Source: Lanius collurio
Lineage: Eukaryota; Chordata; Aves; Passeriformes; Laniidae
Reading direction: 5' to 3'
DNA length: 64,000 nt
Assembly: GCA_020086605.1 (NCBI GenBank)
Contig: JACBWW010000017.1
Span: 3,652,545-3,716,544, forward strand
Part shown: piece by piece, positions 26,966 through 39,505 of the stretch
How the letters are laid out: each line of letters opens with the position of its first letter
How positions within the stretch are numbered: position 1 is the stretch's first letter
Position numbers and translations under genes: made by a program
The notes under the pieces: model-generated
What the model was told of the DNA's origin: nothing
The model's database searches: none
What the model saw: the letters and a program-made list of their open reading frames with translations, nothing else

Positions 26966-27018
26966 CCATGAGGTATTTTGCTGAGGACATAATATGCTGT
27001 ATATGAATGCTGATACAC
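26966..27018 (-). CDS. DPP6: DPP6 internal exon (53 nt)
   Basis: This is the third DPP6 exon in transcription order and the shortest, lying between introns of 20.2 kb and 16.4 kb. On the minus strand the acceptor is TTTTGCAG, backed by a long T-rich tract (the A-run near 27047-27062 on the plus strand); the donor is GTAAGC. Seventeen codons read VYQHSYTAYYVLSKIPH, followed by GG, the first two bases of a Gly codon completed by the next exon. YQHSYT.YYVLSKIPHG is characteristic of DPP6. In DPP4 and DPP10 the related blade motif is SYTASY. The 53-nt length gives phase 0 at the start and phase 2 at the end, so skipping this exon would shift the frame. A larger 167-codon open frame runs through the exon by chance and is not the coding unit. 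Confidence 0.95.
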
Positions 27019-27856
27019 CTGCAAAACAAAATTAAGAAAGAGACAACAAAAAAAAAAAAAAAGAGATTAGTAACTGTCACCTGTGTTAATAGGGCTTGCT
27101 TTTTGCAAAAATACTCTAGCATATGTGACTGAGAAGCTCTTCTAAGCACTTCAAAATCTCTAGTCGAAAAGAACAATGCATTAATCCACTTAGAGCTGTT
27201 GTGTGTTCTTTCCATCCTGCACTTTGTTACGCTGTTTGGCAGATCGTGCACACCCAGATGCTCGGTGTCGTTGCCATGGCTACCAGGTCTGTGATTAAAC
27301 TGGGGGCACAGGGGCTCTGCAAAGGCTAAATATAGAACAGTCATTAATGAGGACACCTTGGTCAGCTGGAGACATTCCCCATCATTATAACCAGACACAA
27401 CAGGGACACAATGCTTGGGGTTTTTTTGCTTTATTTCCACATAAATAAAACAGGGAGCGGTGCTGGGTGATATCAGAGTGGGCTGTCAGCCCCTGTCAGT
27501 CAGGAAATAAAACTGTATTGACTCAAGGCATAAAGCTGACCTCATGTTTCTGTGACCTGCTAAGTTGCATCTTCATATCAATCCGTGCTCTTTGGGCCTG
27601 GGGGAGGAGCTGGCCAGCTTGCACAGCAGCTCATCTCACAAGGGACAGTTTATTACTTATTTTCTAAGCAGTAAATAATAACACCAGAGTCAATGTCAGT
27701 GATTTAAGAGGTGGTGATTTTCCACTGGTGACAGCACAGTCCCTTACAGTGATCAGAAGTCAGGGCACCAGAGTGAAAGGTCTAAATATGAATCATTTAA
27801 TACAAATTTATACAGGAATCACTTTTTGCTATTCTGTCCTCTTACTGTATGCTCCT

Positions 27857-27875
27857 AAATAAATAAATAAATAAA
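27857..27875. repeat. Tetranucleotide repeat (AAAT)n
   Basis: AAATAAATAAATAAATAAA is a short tetranucleotide microsatellite. Confidence 0.9.
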
Positions 27876-28250
27876 CATGTATCCTAGCAGTCATTTAATT
27901 TGGCTTCTACTTAAATCTTTAAACCATTTTTACTGTCCAGCAGCTCTCATAAAGCATCGTGTCCCAGAGGACAAAGAAGAAATTTCTTGAATACTTGCTT
28001 CACCAAGCAGGTTTGATCAGAATTATTTTTCCTAGGCTCCTCTGGTTTTGCACAAGAACTTTTTTTCATATTTATGCCAAGAAATCATGAGATGTCCTGT
28101 ATGATGCTGCCAGCCCCAGCAGGGGCCATCCCAAGCACATCATTAGCATCACAAGTAAGCACGACTCACTCCCTGCCACTCTGGAGGGAAAAGTTGCACA
28201 GAAGTGTCTAGAACGGCCCTGCAACTTCTGGGGTCTCAGTGAAGAGGCAG

Positions 28251-28364
28251 ATAAACACGAGGCACTTTAATAAACACGAGGCACTTCAATAAACACGAGG
28301 CACATCAATAAACACGAGGCACTTCAATAAACACGAGGCACATCAATAAACACAAAGCACATCA
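28251..28364. repeat. Minisatellite, 19-bp unit x 6
   Basis: Six head-to-tail copies of ATAAACACGAGGCACTTCA are present. Variation is concentrated at one site: the units read CTTTA, CTTCA, CATCA, CTTCA, CATCA, CATCA at their ends. The last unit also has CACAAAGCAC for CACGAGGCAC. Confidence 0.96.
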
Positions 28365-30458
28365 TCCTGTGAATATAAAATCAAACTTCTCTGCTACAAT
28401 TTGAAACCCAACACTGAATCCTTACACCACTTCATGAGCTCCCCAAAAAACAGGCACAGAGCTGAAAGTGGATTTCTACTTATGAAATGCAGAGACTGAT
28501 GCTGGATTGAAGTGATTCCCTTCTTCCCTGTGCAATTCACTCCCTTCATTACAAGGACATCATGAGGTCACATCCCCAAATCCTGTCTCCTTTCCAGCAT
28601 TCAGATCCATAAGGACTCTTCAGGCAAGACTCTTTGGTGTTTTGGTATCAGGGGAGGTCTAGGAATACAATTGAATTGACCACAAGCCAGCATTTATTTT
28701 AGTACAAGTGTCCTTTTTAGATCCACCTGTGTCAGATGATGTCAAATAAATTACCATTCCCTCACCCTCATTCAATCATACCAAAGAGCTCTTGAATCTT
28801 CTGAAGTTGATACCTGAGACCTGGCTGATGTATGTGGCCTTAGAGTTTATTCCAGCTTTGATGAATTCCTAAAACTGCTACAATTCCTTAAAGAAAAAGC
28901 ACTGGAAGATTGAATCTGCCTACAGAGCTGAAAAACCTGATAATACATTGTCATTAAATACTGAGCCACTTTTGTCTTCCAATATCCTGGCTAGTAGGAT
29001 GAAGAAAATGATGTAGATGTAAAAATTCTGATCTGAGGCTGGGACTCTTGTTCAAGGTTATGAGCCATGCTGTGTTATCAGATACCAGAGATATAAGCCC
29101 CCCAAACTGAGCATGAACAGATGTCTTCAGGGGAAAATAGACAAATGTGGCAAGCTGGAGGTAAAAGAAACAGCCAGGAATATTTTGAACAGGACACCTA
29201 CTGATGTCCTTGCTTGTGGTGCAGAGTCCTCCAGCTGTGCTGGAGAGTTCAGAGCTGTCTTAGAGCCATTAATGGAGACTGAGCCAAAACATTTACTTTA
29301 CTGAGAGAGCTTAGGAGTAAGGCAAAAAGTTGCAAGACACTCAAAGAACTCTTTTATTTTCTGAATGTCATTTGTCATCATGTTGGGTCTTTGGCCAGAC
29401 TCTCAAACATCTCACATCAGCTGTGCTATAGTATACAGTCTTCAAAGGCTTGCAGTGGGCAGAATTCACTCACAGGAGGAAAATTTTGTCAGATAAATCC
29501 TTACAATGTGTAGGTTTGCTTATGTAAAAAAGGACTACTTGTATGAGCAAAGATTTCAGGATCAAGTATTTATTATTATTAGGACATGAGCACATGCAGC
29601 TCAAAAATCCCCCTCAGCCCAAAAATTTCAAACCTGTTTGGAAAACACACTGCCAGCAATACTCCTAAGCAGAAAAGAATCCAAGAGAAAAATCACTTTA
29701 TGCTTTTCTGAGAAATTAAATATCTGCTTTCTTCTTAGATATGCAAATCAAATGAAGTTACCTGAACTTTTTGAGAGGATGACTTTTTGCTTAATATCTC
29801 TACTAAAATTTCTGCTGGGGTCAAGATGAATTTGGCTATTCACTTTGAAGCAGGAAAAATCCACAGCAGGGAAAAGTGCAGAGAAAGAGATGAGCATTCT
29901 TCTGAAGCCCAAACTAAGCCTCAGAGGATGGAGAGTGTTTAAAAGTTAGTATTCATTTCATTAAACCTGTCCTTCTCTGAGGCTTGGCCAAAAGAATAGC
30001 TGTATAAACTGTGTCTTCCCCTTTTCTATCAAAGAGTGTGGCAAAAGCCATAGACTGATTTGATGCTCTCAGCCCTGATTTGTAGCTGGATCCCAGAAGC
30101 ATTACAGCTCCTCTCAGCAGGGAGGCATATTTGGGGTAGCAGAATTTTTGGCAATTGTTCTGCTCCATAGACTCTGTGTGCCCAGCCATGGCACCAACAT
30201 CAGTCAGAACAGGTTTGAGAGTGCTCTGAAGGGTTCTGGGTATCATCACAATCAGGTCACAGAAGCTCCCACACCAGCTGTCACCAACAAGTGCTGTAAA
30301 AGTCATTATGCTAAAACCACTGGGCCAGAAACTCCCCCACTGGGCTTCTCATCCCAGGTCACAGCACAGACCTTGTTTACTTTCAATCTAAATTATGCTC
30401 TGCAAAGAAGAGCATGTTTTGACTGGATATCAAAAAGGGACTAAGAGATAGGTCTATG

Positions 30459-30782
30459 TGTTCCCACTGAGGTCTTGGAAGGGCAATTATCTGTTTGGGT
30501 TCCTCCACTTGCCATGAGGTCCAGCCAAGAGGGCACCCTGGCCACAGGGCTGCCCCTGCTCCCTGGTCACATGTCCCCTGCCCCCTGTTCCCCATTGGGT
30601 TGGTTTGTGTCCCCCTGCCCAGGAGGGACTCTGGTTGTCCTGTGACTCCTCAGTGTGCTTTTGGGCCCCCAGTGAGGTGGCTGGGAGAATAAACACCTCT
30701 GAACATCTCCCAAATACCATTCCATATTTCTTTCCATGGGTGTCACTGTCTAATGCATGTTGCAGGAGACCTGACTGTGACA
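30459..30782 (+). mobile_element. Possible short LTR (about 320 bp)
   Basis: A locally GC-rich block starts TGTTCCCACTG and ends CTGTGACA, with AATAAA at 30688-30693 followed by a C- and T-rich stretch. This resembles the layout of short avian ERV LTRs. CTAT occurs just outside both ends, but one base away from the termini on each side, so it is not a proper target-site duplication. This is an inference from composition and layout only. Confidence 0.3.
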
Positions 30783-31447
30783 ACTATCCCTCTAAAATTC
30801 AGAAGAATGCAGGGCTAATTCTATATGACAACACCTTGTTGTGAAGCCACTGACCTCGTTTTATGTAGCCAGCAGAGGAAACCTGGGCCTGGCCAGATGA
30901 CAGCAGAAATGGAAACACTGCAGCACACAGAGCAGCAGAGAAGGGCAAATGCCTCTTCCATGCCACCAAATTCCAAAGGAACAGGGAGATTGTGGTTCCA
31001 ACAAGGTACAGAAACAAAATGGAAGAAGCAATTTCTGTTCTCTGTCACTACAGAGTAAAGCATGGTGTGAATAGGAATGTCTCCTTGGAAAAACTCGTTT
31101 AAGTGCTGTAAGGATACAGGTCCTGGTCCAGCAGGGCTTGCTGAAATAGAAACTATATGTTATTTAAGCATAGAATGGATCTAGACTCATTTGGTTATTA
31201 TGACTATTCATATGCTTTAAATTAGAATCCATAGCTCTTGTTCTTGCCCCAAAGTAACTGCAGAAGTGTGTGACATAAATCCAAGAAGTTTGTGAAAAGG
31301 ATTTTCAGCATCTTGTGACTGGTATGAAAGATTGCATTACCTGCTGAGGATTTATCACAAGCATCAAGAAAAAACAGAAAGAGTTTAGTGTACATTTCCA
31401 TCTCCTCTGTCTGTGAGTTTCTGTCTCACTTTGTGGGCTGATTCCAG

Positions 31448-31714
31448 CACCAGCAATAATCAGCATTTACAGAAGGCTTTCTTTAATGTTTGCATGACAA
31501 GGTGCTGAATCAATACAAGGAAGAGGCATCTCATTCAAGGAGGTTTACAAACAAGGAAATGGGTGAAAAGCCCTTAGAAGAAGGCCCTCCAAATCAGCCC
31601 AATCCACTCATCTTCCAGCAGGCTGTTCTCCCAAAACAGCTGATTTAGGGTCTTACCACCCAGCATATAAAACAGCTCATGGATCTGGGATTAAACCCAG
31701 GTGGACTGGCTGCC
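31448..31714 (+). mobile_element. Ancient MIR-like SINE remnant, extended
   Basis: GGTTTACAAACAAGGAAATG is followed, about 130 bp on, by CTGGGATTAAACCCAGGTGG, the order seen across a MIR element (core, then the 'gggattcgaacccagg' tail). The spacing is longer than usual, so an insertion or two separate fragments is possible. Confidence 0.42.
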
Positions 31715-34700
31715 GTGAGCTCATGATTGTTACTTGATAAATACAGGAATAAAGTATGCTTTGCATCCATTTTCTGAATGGCTCCATAGAGCCACCTGGC
31801 CCCTTATACAGTAGAGTTATTTACATTAAAGAATTACCCAGAAAACTCACCAAAAAATCCCATAAAATTTAGGGCTCACAAGGGACCAATACAGGGCAGA
31901 GCAGAAGTGCAAGCTGTTTGCAGCTTGCAAGGGTAAATGCAAAATTTCTACTGTTTAGTGTTTCTCTTCTCTTTCAGGAATCACACATTTAATCCAAAAA
32001 GTCACCCCACTGCTCACAAATAAAAATGAACACACTAAATATTCATCAGAAAGAAAAGTGTACAACAGTTTGCTAAAGCCTGAAAATAGCAAGAATATAT
32101 TTTAATGTAATTAATCATAAAGCACTCAGGATTTATCTGGGAAAAATGACTCATTTTTTATTCTGTAACAATAAAATATATCAACAAATAATAGATCCCC
32201 TCAGGATTCTTAACAGACCCCAGTTGTCTTGGTAATGTATCTGCTTCTATACTGTGTAGTAAGACAGTAAAAATATATCACAAGTGGCTGGTGAAACAGG
32301 AACTGCCACATCCATTAAAAGGATTTCCCACAAAGAGTCTCTAAAAAGACATTTTCTGGAAATAGATTATACAGCCCATTTTCCTACTTATGCTATGAGC
32401 AGACAAATCCCCAAATGAATATATGAATGTCAAACCAATTGAATAGTCCCAAACATTTGACATAATTACATATTCCACCTTTCAAAATGGTCCTGGAGCC
32501 CTTAAACAATAACTAACACTCTGATGCAAAATATGCAGGTAAAAGATTTGCCATTTGGCCTTTAGCATCTGTGATATTTAACCAGGCTCTAAAGCTGACA
32601 GATTAACAGGGAAAAGAGAATAAAGTAGAATGCAGGAAGGCTGCTGCTATGCATTGGCAAATAGCTCATGTATTTGGTACCCTGTTTTCTCACAATGCTG
32701 TGAAAGGGAGAGGAAAACAAGTTCAGGAGGAAAATCACAAGCAAACACTACCCAGAGGTTGTGTTTCCTTCTCCTGCAAGGACAGATCATGTTTATAAAG
32801 GATAGGAGTCACTACACTGCTGTCACAGGGACCCTTCTATTGGTCAGTAACCAACAAGCAAATATGATGTTCACTTTACAGGGTAACTGTGTTGTTCATA
32901 CAAATCTTCCAGAAGAGAAAAGGACAATTATTTGACTAAAAATACCTCACTGCCATGTTATGGTAGACTGTGGAGGATTAAAGCAGGTCGCTGTACCTGT
33001 TTGCAGAATATTCTGCATTTTTTATGAACGTCAACATTAAAAACTGAATTTTCACTTAATATGTCAATGTTATTTGTCTTGATCAAAATTCTTTATGACA
33101 CCATTGGTTTTGTTGAACCCTTCTGTTGAGAAGAAATCATTCTTTTGCCATTACATGCTGAAGTGGCCCTCCAAAGGGATGAAAAATCCAATCCTGTACC
33201 TGACCACCAACTTCTGTGTAATGTTTTGTTCAATTTCTGTACTTTCATTCTTCCCTCTATTTGTGATTTAGAGCACAAGGGGTTACCTCTGGCTGAGGCA
33301 TGGTTGGGTAATGGTCTTTTCATTTTTTCCCTCAGTGGAGACCGAATGGCCAGCAGTGTTCTCCTCAGATCAACTATTTTTGCAAAGGATTATGACCATT
33401 TTATTGCTAATAGGCACTCCATAGTAACCAGCTCGGAATTAGATTCTCACAGAAACATCATGCTATCTACTCCTTTTGTGTCACTGCAGTAAAAAAGGAA
33501 AAACTACTGAAATCCATACTGCTATTTTGTACCCTGCACTCAGTGATGCTTGATTGCTTGCAAGAAAAAAAAAACAAATCAATAAAGCTGTATAATTTGA
33601 GGTCTCTTCAACATTCTCACCTTTCAGATTCATTGTGATACTGACTTATTTTGCTTTCTTCTGAGACAGCATATTCTCTTTTGTCCCTGCATTGAATTAT
33701 CCCTTTATTCTTTATCACTTCTCCAGTAATGCACCTCCAGCACAGTCTCATGCTGTGTGTCAACCTGCTTGTCCAGCCCTCTAAGGAACACTGCCCATTT
33801 CTCTTTGTGCCTCTAATAAATTAGAAAACCCATAATGAAATGCTATCAACGAGCACTTCCTGAGCATTTGTTCAGCTGGCAGCCAATAATCCACAGCTGT
33901 CATCAAACACCTGATCTGGGATGCTCTTGCCCTCTGCTGTGCTGTATCCAGCTGATCAGCCACATGTGTGATGTGCTCACAGAAAGTGGATTCTGGCTCT
34001 GCTGGGACACTCCAGCACAGGCTGGGGAGGACAGAGATGGAAGAACTGGGCTTGAGCAAGAAAGCTGATGAGATGAAGTGGTCTCTGAATCAATGTACTG
34101 AGAATTTGGCAACTTGGAAGTTGTCTGTTCTGTAATTCTCTCTGTATTCCAGAGGAACTAACTTAGCATTTGGCAAAAATCAGGAAGATATATATCTGGG
34201 GAATGAGTTTATTAGAGTTGTTATGGGAAGTAAAACTTTTTCTTGCAATAAGGAGGTAAGGATCCTGAACCAGCAGTGTAACTGTGCCTGGGTGAGGTGA
34301 CACAGCCAACACTAAACTGTCAGTGCCTCAGAGAGACCCAGCAGGGCCGTGCCTCATCTCAATCATACCAGTGTGGATCACTCCACTCATACTCAATGTT
34401 GTAGGAAATCAGCAACTGGGTGTCTCCAGAACATGGAAGAAACTTTAGCATGTGATTTGGAAGAAGGAAGTAACACAAGAGGCAGTGGACCAAAAAGAAT
34501 AGTGTTTGCATGTCTCTGTTTTTCAAATCTTTTAACAATTTAATCTCTTAAGACTGAAAATTAAATCATTGTTTAAAGGACAACCAGAACAGCTCTCCAG
34601 CCAGGCAGTGATGTGATGCCCTGCCACCCACACCAGAGAGGCTTCCTTCGAGAGCAGTCTCACCTCAAGGTGACATGAGGGAGGGAGAGCACATTCCTGC

Positions 34701-35518
34701 CACAAGGACTTGCATTTTGGAAGCATTTGTAACGCAAGCTGAAGCCGACTGCGGCGGGGCCACGGGCCACAGGCAGCGCGCAGGGTTAATGTGTAAATCT
34801 CTCCCACAAACACACAGAGGCTGAGCTGGCATTAGAAGCTGTTTTTGCAAGCACCAAACCAAAGGTCTCTGAAACAGCAAAGCCAAGGAGTTATTCCTTA
34901 CACATAGTGCCCATCTCAAGTTTGCAAAGCAACTGTAAACAAAGTGTGATGGCAACATCCACCATGGTAATGGATGGGCTGCCCTGTTGTAAGGAAATGT
35001 TGCTAATTCACCTTCCACAAACTGATTATCTATCTCAGTTCTTTCATGATAATAATTCTTTATTAAAAGATTGATTTTCAAATTACACTTTTGAGATCCT
35101 TATACTGCTGACAACGCCAAGAGGGAATTTCAAGGCTGGCTTGAGGATTTATGACTTTGGGACGGCAGCGGAGTGGAGTGGATGCTCTTTTTGTTACAAA
35201 TGCAGCTCCAGAAGCAACTGAGGCCACAGGTATTAACATACAGCTCGTGTGCCAGCTCTCACCCCTCGGAGAGCGTTAATCCAATCTGCCAACTGCTGCT
35301 GCACTCTAATACAGCTCTGCCCTGCCAAGCAATTACAAAAGCCTCCTTTTGCTCCCAAGCCACCTGTCCCTCACAGCGCTTCACTGGCACCACAAAGCCC
35401 TTGCAGTCACTGGCTTAAAGGACGACTGTTCCATTTTTAACTGGTAAATAAAATGGGAGCTGCAAAGCACTCAGTAGCCTTTGTGCACTTGTTGATGTTC
35501 AGGTTATTGGGAAAGAGC

Positions 35519-35690
35519 TGCAATGAAATTATAAAGAAATAAGAGTGAGGGTTACGAATAATGCAATGAAATTATAAAGAATTAAGAGTGAGGGTTATGA
35601 AAAATGCAATGAAATTATAAACAATTAAGAGTGAGGGTTACGAATAATGCAATGAAATTATAAAGAATTAAGAGTGAGGGTTACAAATAA
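35519..35690. repeat. Minisatellite, 43-bp unit x 4
   Basis: There are four tandem copies of exactly 43 bp each, starting TGCAATGAAATTATAAAG and ending GAGGGTTACGAATAA, with only a few substitutions between copies. Each unit contains GAGGGTTA. Confidence 0.96.
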
Positions 35691-36037
35691 TGAGCTCATT
35701 CTGTTGTTGATATTTTAAAACTTTTATCAATAGTTACATCACATATATAAATTCCCAGGTTTCCCCTCCCACCCTCTATTCAGAAACTTGGAAATGAGAA
35801 GAAAATTATCTATTACATAGTCATGATTCTAACACACTGAGCAATATAGCTAAAGAAAAGAAGAAAAAGATGAACAAATACTATTATGTATTAAGAGTAC
35901 AAAAGTAGCCTGAGGCCAAATAAATGTTTTAAAAGGAGATAGCAATTATCCCAAATCCAGGGATTTGGGATACATAGAGTGCCTTCAGATCCATACAAAC
36001 ACACCCACAGAAACACACAGACATGATTCTCTGGGAA

Positions 36038-36135
36038 CATCTGGGATCATAATAAGAGTTGTATTGGGCCAGACCCAAAGTCCATCCAGCTCACCACCTT
36101 GGCTCAGCAGCCCAAAGCCAATCCAGACAGAAGAC
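36038..36135 (-). mobile_element. Old CR1-like 3' end
   Basis: TTGGGCCAGACCCAAAGTCC followed by ATCCAGCTCA resembles the older CR1 subfamily end with the 'gggtcagaccaatggtccatctagccca' layout. Subfamily assignment is uncertain. Confidence 0.5.
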
Positions 36136-37781
36136 TGGAGTTGGCTGATTTACAGTCATCCTTTCTCAACTTGGAGTGCCTCTCTGCAACTGCCTACCTT
36201 GAGAGGTGCCACTGACCTCTCCCGTCATTCTTTACAAGCATTTACCCTTCTTGCACCTACAAACTCATGCAGCAACTCCCTTTTCCCAGACAATGGTGCC
36301 AAAAGCTTGTGTGGGGTATGATTCCTCTCAGCTGCCTTTGATGTCTATTTTAGCCTCAGATTTACACCCTGGATTACACTGTTTATAGAGGCAGCTGGGG
36401 GTAGCTGGTGGAGACCAGAGTTTACAGGGTTCACATCTACATTCACTCGACTGACTCTCACCTTCATTGCCTTTGGAGTTACAAGTCTGGGAGCTGTAGG
36501 ACAGCATGAGAAATCAATGCTTAATACTGGTTTTAAGGAAATATTAGATAATGCCTTCTTTCAAAGAAACATTTCTTGAGCTGTGCAGATACTGACTGTG
36601 GAAAGATTCTAAAAGCCTCTTTTTTGTGAAGTTTACAATGCAAATGGTAAAGCTTTGTAGCAATTATGTGAGAACCAGGCCATGAAAATGTGCTGAATGC
36701 TTAGTATATCTAATTAATTTATTCATTTTTAAATAATTCACTTTAGAGACAGAAATTAGCAACTACATAATCACAGCATATGTTCTTTCTATTAAAATTT
36801 ACTCTTAGCATGTAAAAATTGCTTTTTCTACTGTAACAGCTGAGAATGTGAGTACTACAAAGAAGTTAGCACTGGCATTGAATTTTTTTTAAGACAGCCC
36901 CAGGCCCAGGGCACTTTTAGAAGACTCAAAGAAAAGAATCTGAAACAAGAAAGATGAGACCATCAGTAAGCATTAGAGAGCAACAGTTTAAAAGCAGTGA
37001 AGTGGATGCGAAAGAAATGAAAATATTCAGATATATGCCAGGGACCTTGGTCAAAAATCCTCTCCCCATTCAGTGAAAGATTAATTTTCCAGTTCCATAT
37101 GAGATCAGAAGACACAGAGCTGCATCTCAATGGACACACAGATCTAATTCCCTGCAGGAGACAATTTTATTTTCTGACATAAAGAAAACAAACTGAAATC
37201 ACATAGAAGGGAGGAGGACATTTATGTGTTATCTTTGTGATGCTGTGGGCAACTTCCATGGGGTAAATGGTCCTTGGTGACGAGGAGCATCTCTTTGGGA
37301 AGCAGAGGGAGAGCAAAGAGGACAGGAAGGAGCACAGAACCTGCCCTGCTCCTTAACCCTTCGCAGCACTGCCATCAACAGCATCACCCTCCCACTCCTG
37401 CACAAAAAAACATGAGGATACATGCATCTGAAGACATGGCTAAAGCCATATGATTCCTCTCCCTTTTCAAAAAAGAGCTTCTTTGGAGCAGAGAGTAGAA
37501 GAAAAAAATAGAATAGAAGATTCCATTTTCAAATCTGGGTCATTAGCTGCCCAAGGAGGAACGTTAATTATTGGTTTTAAAATGGAGCTGGTAAAAGCAG
37601 AGTTCTGCAGGCAGTTAAAGAGATAAAAGGCACTTTTTCAGGGTAAACACAGAGAGCCACACACTCCTTGGATTTAGGCACGTAACTAGGCTAAAGAGGA
37701 AAACATTTGTGTCAGAAGATTTGCATTTCTGAGTACAAGAACTTCATAGCAAGAAGTTCCTGCATAGCAAAAATTGTTTTT

Positions 37782-37796
37782 CCAGAAGAGGGCAGT
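37782..37796 (+). promoter_or_regulatory. Candidate CTCF site (one mismatch)
   Basis: CCAGAAGAGGGCAGT matches the CTCF core except A at the fifth position. Confidence 0.45.
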
Positions 37797-37836
37797 AAAT
37801 ATATATTTTTTTTTACTATTTCAGTGATTAAAGATT

Positions 37837-37854
37837 AAAAAAAAAAAAAAAAAA
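37837..37854. repeat. Homopolymer A18
   Basis: This is an unbroken run of 18 A, 40 bp downstream of the CTCF-like motif at 37782. Confidence 0.95.
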
Positions 37855-39410
37855 GGATTGGAAATCAGGAGAATTAGATTATGGACTGCTCCATATGTTT
37901 CTGCAGAGACATCAAAATCAAATTCTTTCCAGTTTTGCTTTCTGAAGCTTTTTAAATGACTGTTGTCTTCCCATTTTGCATGCTATTCCCAATATATTTC
38001 TTTCCTTAACATTTTAAAATAACCACTTATATTTATTACAATCCAGCACAAGCCAGGATGTTTATTGTCCCTAAAAGCTTAGGAAGCAAATTTATGCTAA
38101 AAAGCAGGAACTCATCTCTAATGTACTTCTGAAACCTCTCTATGTTGCAAGGAATCTAATTATTTGTTAATTTTATTTTTTTCAGTAATTTTCATACTAG
38201 TATTTATTTAATTCCTCATAAAGCAAAGTTGCCCCATGTTTCACTAAGATAGATCCCCATAAAAGTACAATAAAGAACACTGATTATTTTACTCCTGTCC
38301 ATCTGATTTTGACTATCTAGGAAACCTTGCACAGTTATCTTGTGAAGGCTTTATTCAAAAAGAAATTGCACTTTATTTTTAAGATATTTTGTGAATCTTA
38401 TTAGGACATTAATCTCCAACAGTTTGCTCAAGTTAGCTCATCTATACACTCAGAAAAGGAGGCAGAATGAGAAATATAACCTTATGCGAGCTAAGAAAAA
38501 TTGATTATTTTTGTATCATAGTGTTTTGCCTTGAGGCTTTTTTGTTTTTCTTTCCTTGCTTGATGAAAATCTCATTTACTAAAGAAAATATTTACAGAGG
38601 AAGACTGCTGATAGCTGATACTGATACATAACACACCCATGTACTTTTGCATGACAGGCTAATTATTTCTGAGTTTTGATGCTCCTCCAGTCTTCCCTGG
38701 AACTGTGGATTTGCTTTTCAGCTTAGTGAAGTGTATCTGTACCTGTGAATAAATGCAGGATACAGTTTATTGGCCTTTGCTACATAAGCAAGGCTATCCA
38801 ACTTAGTCTGAAATAACAATTTTGCACTCAGTCGTGTTCGTGCAATTTCTGTTGAAGTCTCCCAGATCAAATCAGGAGGCTTCAGGTTTAGTTCTAACTC
38901 CATTTATCTGCATTATTAGGAGAACAGCAAGGGTTTAATCCATTGTTTTTAATAGGAAAGCAGTTAAAGCTCAGCAGCTGAAGTCAGCAGCCTCAGTTTT
39001 TTAATGCTCTGTACCTCATGCAGAGTATTTTGTCGCAATAATCAGAATAAACAGTCCCTGGAATGGAGAGAATGAGACCCAGTAAGGAATAGGGGTTTGG
39101 TGCAGTTTTACCAGAACCATTACTGTGCAGGGAGCAGGCACCAGCAGAACTGGAAGGTGGGGATGAGGGGATGAGGGGCTGCAGGCTGGGCTGAGCTTTG
39201 CTTCCCAGCTCAGGCAAACCCATTATGTTGTGTTGTATGGACACACCCAGACCACCATTTCAGAAGCCCAAGCTTCCCCCTGGAGACATCCCCCAAATCC
39301 AGGGAGCAACAGAGCTAAAAATCTGGTCTCCAATGTGGTTTCAGGGTTGGTCCATGAAAGAGCTCCAGGCCCGAAGTCACCACGGTGGCAGCCAGGGATA
39401 AATCAGAGAA

Positions 39411-39505
39411 TGGTTTGGGCTGGAAGATCCTCCAGTGCCAACCTCCCTGCTATGGACAGGGACACCTTCTACTAGACCAGGTTCCTTGAATGTTGTGATG
39501 ATCCT
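39411..39505 (-). mobile_element. CR1 3' fragment
   Basis: AATCAGAGAATGGTTTGGGC is followed by TATGGACAGGGACACCTTCT and ACTAGACCAGGTTCCTTGAA, the reverse complement of a CR1 3' end. It is short and diverged. Confidence 0.82.

Noticed and set aside
26937..27440. 167-codon minus-strand frame covering the 53-nt DPP6 exon
   Set aside because: Only 53 nt of it is coding. The rest reads through the acceptor and the T-rich tract into the intron, with Phe runs from poly-T.
28251..28364. CRISPR-like array
   Set aside because: The units abut with no spacers; it is a minisatellite in a vertebrate intron.
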